DNA from: Hetaerina americana
Taxonomy: Eukaryota; Arthropoda; Insecta; Odonata; Calopterygidae
DNA length: 64,000 bases
Assembly (NCBI GenBank): GCA_022747635.1
Contig: JAKTNV010000003.1
Location: forward strand, 53,306,569-53,370,568
Direction: 5' to 3'
Shown here: one piece after another, positions 58,090-64,000 of the stretch
Position numbering within the stretch: position 1 is the first letter of the stretch
Layout of the letters: each line of letters opens with the position of its first letter
Translations under genes and position numbers: made by a program
Notes under the pieces: generated by a model
Databases searched by the model: none
Seen by the model: the letters and a program-made list of their open reading frames with translations, nothing else
Told to the model about the DNA's origin: nothing

Positions 58090-61000
58090 AAACCTACCTT
58101 ACCCGGTAGTTTACCAATAATAATTATAATGTATACATCTACATCTCCAATAAACTCAACTGCAGGCACCTTTGGCACTGCTTGCTACAATGGAGTTCTA
58201 ATTACATATTCAAGTAGATAGCTAATTAATTATTACATTCTAACAGCGTTATAATAACATTCTGAAGCAAATCAATAAATACGTAAAACATAATATATTG
58301 TAAAAATATAAGAGTCTAAAAATCTTCTCAAATAATAAATTCATTTATAAAGACCTTAAAATTATACCTATTTTGAGGCATTAAATTTGTTGTGATAGCT
58401 TAGGTATAATCTGCTTTTCCGTGCTTCTGCGGTAATGTTTCCACTTTATTTAAATAAAATTCCCTTTATTGTCCAAGCTTGAAAATAGGAACGGGAAAAA
58501 TAATTTTACTAATTTCTACTTGATTTTTTAATCTGTATTTTTGAATCAATTATCTTTGTATACATCTCTCCATATCGCTATATTTCAAACTAATCAGAAT
58601 TTTTTACCATGTTTTCAAACAATGGATCGTTATAAACCATAATTTTACACAAATAATGTAACAATCTCTTTTGTACGCTCTTCATCTATAATTTGAATGC
58701 ATATTTATGTTAAAGAGTTCATCAATTCAGGCATACTTAATGTACACCTAATAAGTTAGAAGTATTAAAATGTGAAGTGGATTTTCTGATTAGAAACGTC
58801 ACAAGACTATAATACAAGACATAAATGAAAACAAATTCTCTTTGAGACGAAGACTTTATGCCTAAGATTTAGGAAGCAAAAATCATCAAACTTGACTGAT
58901 TGAATTATGTACTTGAGTTGAAAAATGAATGACTTGATTGGCGTAATAGTCTTCACCTCTCTTCTTAACATTATTGTAATTTATTTACCTTCCAAGAATG
59001 TGTGACATCATAAAATTGTTTCAAGTTAAAATACATTCTGCTTCCACTACTGAATAAGACTATCCAAATCTCATGGAGTTCCAAGCACTCAGTATTTTTT
59101 TCTTTCCTATAGCCCTCACAGTCGATGATCGCATTAAACTACGCATAAGGAGAGGTAAATCGGTAAAAAAATTAGCATTGACTAAGGAACTACATAGAGT
59201 AAAATCTTGTTGGAACTCTTGAAGATACAAGCTGTATGATGTATCTCGTAACTGTCACGTTACTTCATTCGATGTAGCTCGAATATACTGGCTAGATACC
59301 GCATTCATGAATACCAACTGAGTTTTTTAACAATGAGGGAACACCAAAATGTTTTCATTTAAATGTGAGGAAAAACTTGTTTTAACACCGATTTTTCGGT
59401 GATTTGGATTATTGCTGTATGTTCGGTGAACATTCATAAAATGTACATCACCAGAAAAAAGTCTCATATATTTATTTAATTTCCAGCACGAACGCTTCTA
59501 CGATATATTTTTACTCTCATTTGCTTTTAAATAAATATTTAACGGAATGTACGATAAAAAATCTCTATTTCTGCTTTTGCCGTGATCGCGATTTCTTAAC
59601 ACGCTTATCCCAGGTGTGCCTCAGCAATATCTGACATTCTGATTACCTATTTGAAATATACGAGATAGAATTTACAGAGGTTAACCACTGTTGGAGAATA
59701 TATCATTCAGTGAGAAGGTTACGAGAAAAAAATGGACACAAAATAAACCACTCCTATCTCAAAATTCTAACTTGAATATTGTTTTCAATTTTAAAGCGTT
59801 TTTATGCTGACAATTACTTGTATGACGTTCGAAATCAATTCTGCCTTATTTTTTTCCTGCCGCACAAATGTAGATTTTGGAAAAATGTACACATTCTCAT
59901 AGCCTTAGGTTAGGCGTCAGGGCTAGACGCTACTTTAGAGGTTTGTTCATTTTCAACGAAATTCATTGATTTTGAATTCCACCGCCGACAACTTCTCTAG
60001 TGTGATTTGGAGAATTTATTGGTATTAGCGGTCATTCAATATCACAACAGACTTTACTCACCTGGAAGAAATCGTGTGCTCGTCAGATGAGCTCTTAAAT
60101 GATGAATGATACATAATGAATTCGTCATTCAATCGTGGTATCTGGACGGAAGGGGGACAGGCGGGAGGATAAGAAGGAGTAGGATACTGACATGAGAAGT
60201 AATAAACTCATAACCTTTTCCTGACGAATGGCATTTTCCCCCTACAGAAATGTAGTACTGGAAAAAAAGAGCCAAGTTGCAGAAAATGGGCTACATTTTT
60301 ACGAGCGAAATTTCGCCTAATTTCTCTTTTATGAGCCCTCGCTAGTGCATGAACCACGTCGTCATAAATTGGTACCTAAATTTTCCTTGCTGCGGTTCGT
60401 GGGCATTATCTTACACGATGACCGTCCCTGACCTACGTCAAATTTAACAAGTGAGTTCGAACGTAGATGACGAGTGTGTTAGCTACTCACGGCGCCTTAA
60501 CGTCTCGAGAAAGTTGTAAAACGGAATCGTCGTAGGATGGCTTCCGGAGAAAAAGTATCATAAGGAGCAATAAAATACCGCGAAATGGCCTGAAAACACT
60601 TGTTTCTACTAGAATGGAATATACGCTGGCTCGAACATGGTTGTACATGCGACATAGAGGTCCCGAGGGAAGGTGGGGGGGACGGGGGGAGGGGCCGTAG
60701 GGAGAGAGCTCTCTGGGACTAACTTATCGACCCTTCGGGGTAGTGTGCATGCATAACGCCATGCCGTCGAAGGGGGAATGGGTGGATCGTCCACGAGGAC
60801 GGGCCGTGACGATGGGAGCAGGGAAGGTGATCTTATCCAACTACACGTCATGGCCGCGCCCGATAGTAATATGTATACAGAGAACAGCACCGTCGGGTAT
60901 GGTGAAATTTCTCGTTTGACCTTTTATTTTTATTTTACATCACATTCTTTTGAAGTTATTTGAGCGCCAATACATTTCCACGAAACTTTTCACCGCATCA

Positions 61001-62200
61001 AAGCGGTGATATGCGCAGCGGATATATTTAGATTGTTTTGAATCTATATTTTGGTAAAAAATGATGTGATACGATAAATGAAAAGGAAAGAGAAGAATGG
61101 GGCCCCACAACTTCTTAATTAATGTGTATTAAAAGACGCTGCAAAAATTACATTAAGCGTCACAAAGGCCATAAGAAAACGTAGATATCAGCAGGAAAAT
61201 TTTGAGGAAAAGGAATGTTGTTCAAATTTTTTGATAGAATTTTGATATGTTTTGATAGGGTCAGGATTAATTTTCCAAAACTAACCATTAGATATGCTTT
61301 TTCAACTTCCAAATGTAAACAGCAATGTTAATAATTATCCCACGACCGGAGAAGTAAAATTTAAATGAGCTACGATTTTTGACGATGAATAGCTTATGAA
61401 GGCATGTTTTTATACGTGATATATGAAAACAATATACTTTGCGACAAGTTGCTTAGATAATTTAAAATGATAAAGTACAAGACACATAATGACACTCTTT
61501 TTTTAATAGTTACTCCATTGAATGAACTCTCATGCATGGATGTATTGTATTTTCCATGTCTGCCAAACAGAATGGAAAATTCATGGATGCACACATTGCC
61601 CTAGTGGCGACTGACAGGGTTGATGTACCATGTAAATATATTGATTAATAGTAAAACCTGTATCAGAAAAAAGGAAACTAATAAACTAAAGGATAGGGAC
61701 AATTGAAGGAAATGATCTCTAAGGACAATTGAAAAAAATCAGGCATACCTATCCTTGCTAAAAAATCTCCCTCCGTCAGAGGTCGGTGATAACATTCGAG
61801 ATTCGTGACACAAGGGATTAAAAAGTTATATAACGGTAAAAGTAGGAGGGATGGGGCCCGCACAAACTGGTTGAGTGGAAAGTAGGCATTTGTTCCTCGG
61901 GATCGTATGAAAATGGACTCCAAAACAGGCGGCGACTTAAAGCCTCATGCTACTTCTTCAACTTTCACCCCTGTACAGTAGAAAGTATTCCGCTAGCCTC
62001 TATGCACAAGATATCTTAAAATGGATATCGTTGGTGTATATTGCCATTATCCATATAACAAACAACACTACGGTTTCATTGGAAGCTGTTAATTTCAATT
62101 AAAATTCCCTCATTTCCACACTAAGAAAATTCGCCATGTGAGGAAACGCATCCCCATGTAACAAGGAATCAAAGAAGAATAATTTCACGTCACGGATATT
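58090..62200. other. Long AT-rich unannotated stretch
   Basis: 58.1-60.1 kb is very AT-rich with no frame above about 60 codons and no visible repeat. 60.62-60.85 kb holds a small GC-rich patch with a 93-codon minus frame of no known family. The only repeat called here is the LINE fragment at 61588-61642. Confidence 0.45.
61588..61642 (+). repeat. LINE 3' end fragment
   Basis: Plus-strand TGCACACATTGCCCTAGTGG, CGACTGACAGGGTTGATGTA and CCATGTAAATATATTG match the core and tail of the LINE 3' end. Confidence 0.6.
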
Positions 62201-62205
62201 TAAAT

Positions 62206-62280
62206 AAGCCTAGTGGGTAGACCATTCAACTGTTAAATGAGAGTTCCCAGATTCAAATCTCGGTGACAGTCTCCGAGCAC
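62206..62280 (+). repeat. tRNA-like SINE head
   Basis: AAGCCTAGTGGGTAGACCAT (A-box-like), CAACTGTTAAATGAGAGTTC (anticodon-arm-like) and CCCAGATTCAAATCTCGGTG (B-box-like, 62249-62262) are spaced as in a tRNA. The acceptor ends do not pair, so it is a tRNA-derived retroposon and not a tRNA gene. The sequence downstream differs from families A and B, so this would be a further family or a broken copy. Confidence 0.55.
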
Positions 62281-62634
62281 CGATAACAATGCCCAAAAAT
62301 TGTGATTTTTTTAGGTACCATAACATTCCAAAAATACGCACGCAGGCGGCACACGGAAGGGCGCTGATCCCTCACAACCCCTAAATGTGTGAATTTGGCA
62401 CCACCAAGGGGTTATCACAAGGCGAGCTCCACCCTCACCTGTCAAACAGGCCTTTGGGACGAAGGCAAAGGTTAGATTCAAATAATCGAGGGGATCCATC
62501 ACGAATGGTGTTAGGCTTGATCACACCAACATCACCGACGTGAGGGCGTATGAGGGGGTTGGTAGGAAAACAGCCTTTTATGAATAAAAACTAATGCATA
62601 CATATAAATATATTATTGCTCATAAGCAATAATG

Positions 62635-62699
<65 letters not shown>

Positions 62700-63140
62700 T
62701 ATACATACATGTATATATTGTGCGTAGGTGTGTAAACACACGTACACTTGCATTCTTATCTACATCAGCAATAACGGGCATGTTCGAGCAAATGTTTTAA
62801 TTTTATGATTTCAATTAGTAAATATGATCAGTTACATCTGTTTTTCTTATGATTATGTATCCTGCAAGGGGAAAATGAGCACTTGAGTCTATTAGTGCTG
62901 GTAACTATATCTCTTATTTTTTCCGATCTGCCAATTTTAATGAATGAGAATCACGCTTCTCCGGAGGACTTCGCTGCCTGCATGCCATCCTGGTGATGTG
63001 AGCGCACGACTAAATCCTCTCGATGCAATGAAACATTTTGTGGGCCGGATAGGCGCATTCCCCAGCGATGAATGGTTTCAAGGACTGAATAAAAAAACCT
63101 GCAGATTGAGGATAAGAAAAAAAACATCGCGTACCGACCG
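62281..63140. other. Unannotated stretch
   Basis: No gene recognised. It contains the (TA)n array at 62637-62696 and a 9-bp hairpin (ATTATTGCT, loop CATA, AGCAATAAT, 62612-62633) just before it. Confidence 0.4.
62637..62696. repeat. (TA)n microsatellite
   Basis: About 60 bases of pure TA, flanked by TATGTATG and GTGTATACATACATG. Confidence 0.95.
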
Positions 63141-64000
63141 ACGCTAAAGGTTTCGCGTCACCGTCGTCGTCGCACGCCTGCTCTGCTTCCGAGAAGGGAA
63201 AGGCAATACGCGAGATCTTTTCACTTTCACCTACGCATGATCATTGCTCAACGAGGAGAGGAGCCTCTGCGCAGCGATCCACCCCCCGATCCCCCGTTTT
63301 CACACCAAGTCGCTCAGTAAATAATAATTATAACCACAACAACAACAACGGAGTCGACGCCATTCGGGACGGGAGAAGAGAGCGTGGATCGTCTCCGGCG
63401 AGGAGGGGAAAGGAATGAAATGATATTCCCACACTCTCTCGCGGGGGTTGGTGGGAGGAAAGGGGGAGAGGGGAAGGGGTGGGACTGCGGAGGTTGTCGT
63501 GGGAGCCATCGCATTCTTCGCCAGTCACTCTAACCGTGATTTCATTTCTCGTGATTCCGCGCCAAGGGGCACGTCTGCTCACTCTCGCCAGATATGACTC
63601 GGCAGGATGATGCGGAGGGGAAATGAGGGGGGGGGGTTGCTGTGAGAGCGAGGGGAGATCCGGGAGTCGGTGAAAAACGAATGCAGCAGCTTCCAGCCGT
63701 CGAATCGCAGAATTTCATCTGCTCCTCCCCGCCGAAACAAATGCATGCGGCAAGGTAGACCGATCGCCGCCCTACCGAACGGTGGAGTTGAGTGGACTGG
63801 AAGCGTTTGGCACGAGTCGGAAAAGGACGAGGGGCTGACCTGGTATGGTAACAGCATTCATCAAGGGCTGTTAATTGGATTGGCAAACTGGGAGTCACGC
63901 GAAGTGTATGTAAGATAGGGCGGCGAGTGGGTGGGATTTAATTTCGGCGAGTATCGAAAGGCCACGACCGAAGTTCTAAATGTGGATGCGGCCGTGTTTA
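63141..64000. other. GC/CpG-rich island at the window edge
   Basis: CpG-rich with a G/A-rich middle (63420-63490), a 10-base G run at 63627-63636, and AACAACAACAACA at about 63337. Frames up to 118 codons on both strands are low-complexity or unrecognised. The island may continue beyond the window. A promoter is possible but unproven. Confidence 0.35.

Overview
The window looks like non-coding, repeat-rich nuclear DNA from an animal, most likely an arthropod with a medium to large genome. The evidence is indirect. There is no dense gene packing, no bacterial-style operon and no open frame that I recognise as a host protein. There are decayed non-LTR retrotransposons (LINEs), an internally deleted mariner-type transposon, tRNA-derived SINEs, many (TA)n arrays, and LINE 3' ends running into GTAGATGTAGATG-like tails. 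I cannot name the species; an insect is my best guess, and nothing here proves it. The window is probably intergenic or deep intronic.

Layout. 1-10.7 kb: mostly unrecognised DNA with one minus-strand LINE 3' end (3.3 kb), a GC/purine-rich island (5.2-5.7 kb), a 53-bp direct repeat (6.55 and 7.46 kb) and a G-rich island (9.4-9.7 kb). 10.7-19.5 kb: a deleted mariner copy, a SINE, a LINE reverse-transcriptase relic (12.7-13.6 kb), a second LINE family on the minus strand (15.8-16.5 kb), several LINE 3' ends and a CpG-rich island (18.3-19.1 kb). 19.5-26.7 kb: mostly unrecognised, with one SINE (23.5 kb). 26.7-36.2 kb: three GC/CpG-rich islands, a SINE at 29.2 kb, a decayed LINE tail at 29.8-30.2 kb and a perfect hairpin at 33.0 kb. 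36.5-39 kb: a fresh 244-bp tandem duplication of a LINE 3' end, a LINE fragment, and three (TA)n arrays of which two flank a perfect 51-bp-arm palindrome. 40-52.5 kb: the densest cluster of LINE C-terminal and 3' fragments, a tRNA-SINE whose tail resembles the LINE 3' end, and a 170-bp foldback element. 52.5-64 kb: GC-rich islands (52.6-53.6, 55.1-55.9 and 63.1-64 kb) separated by AT-rich DNA, with one SINE at 62.2 kb.

How the parts relate. Most short repeats here fall into one picture. A CR1/jockey-like LINE has an ORF that ends in a conserved C-terminal block, followed by a 3' end with the core CTGCCACACACC..GGTGGCTTGC. Many 5'-truncated copies of that 3' end are scattered on both strands, and at least one SINE has a tail resembling it. 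I found no convincing new gene system. The most unusual items are the palindromes, the SINE-LINE tail match, the tandem duplication and the regularly recurring GC-rich, strand-asymmetric islands.
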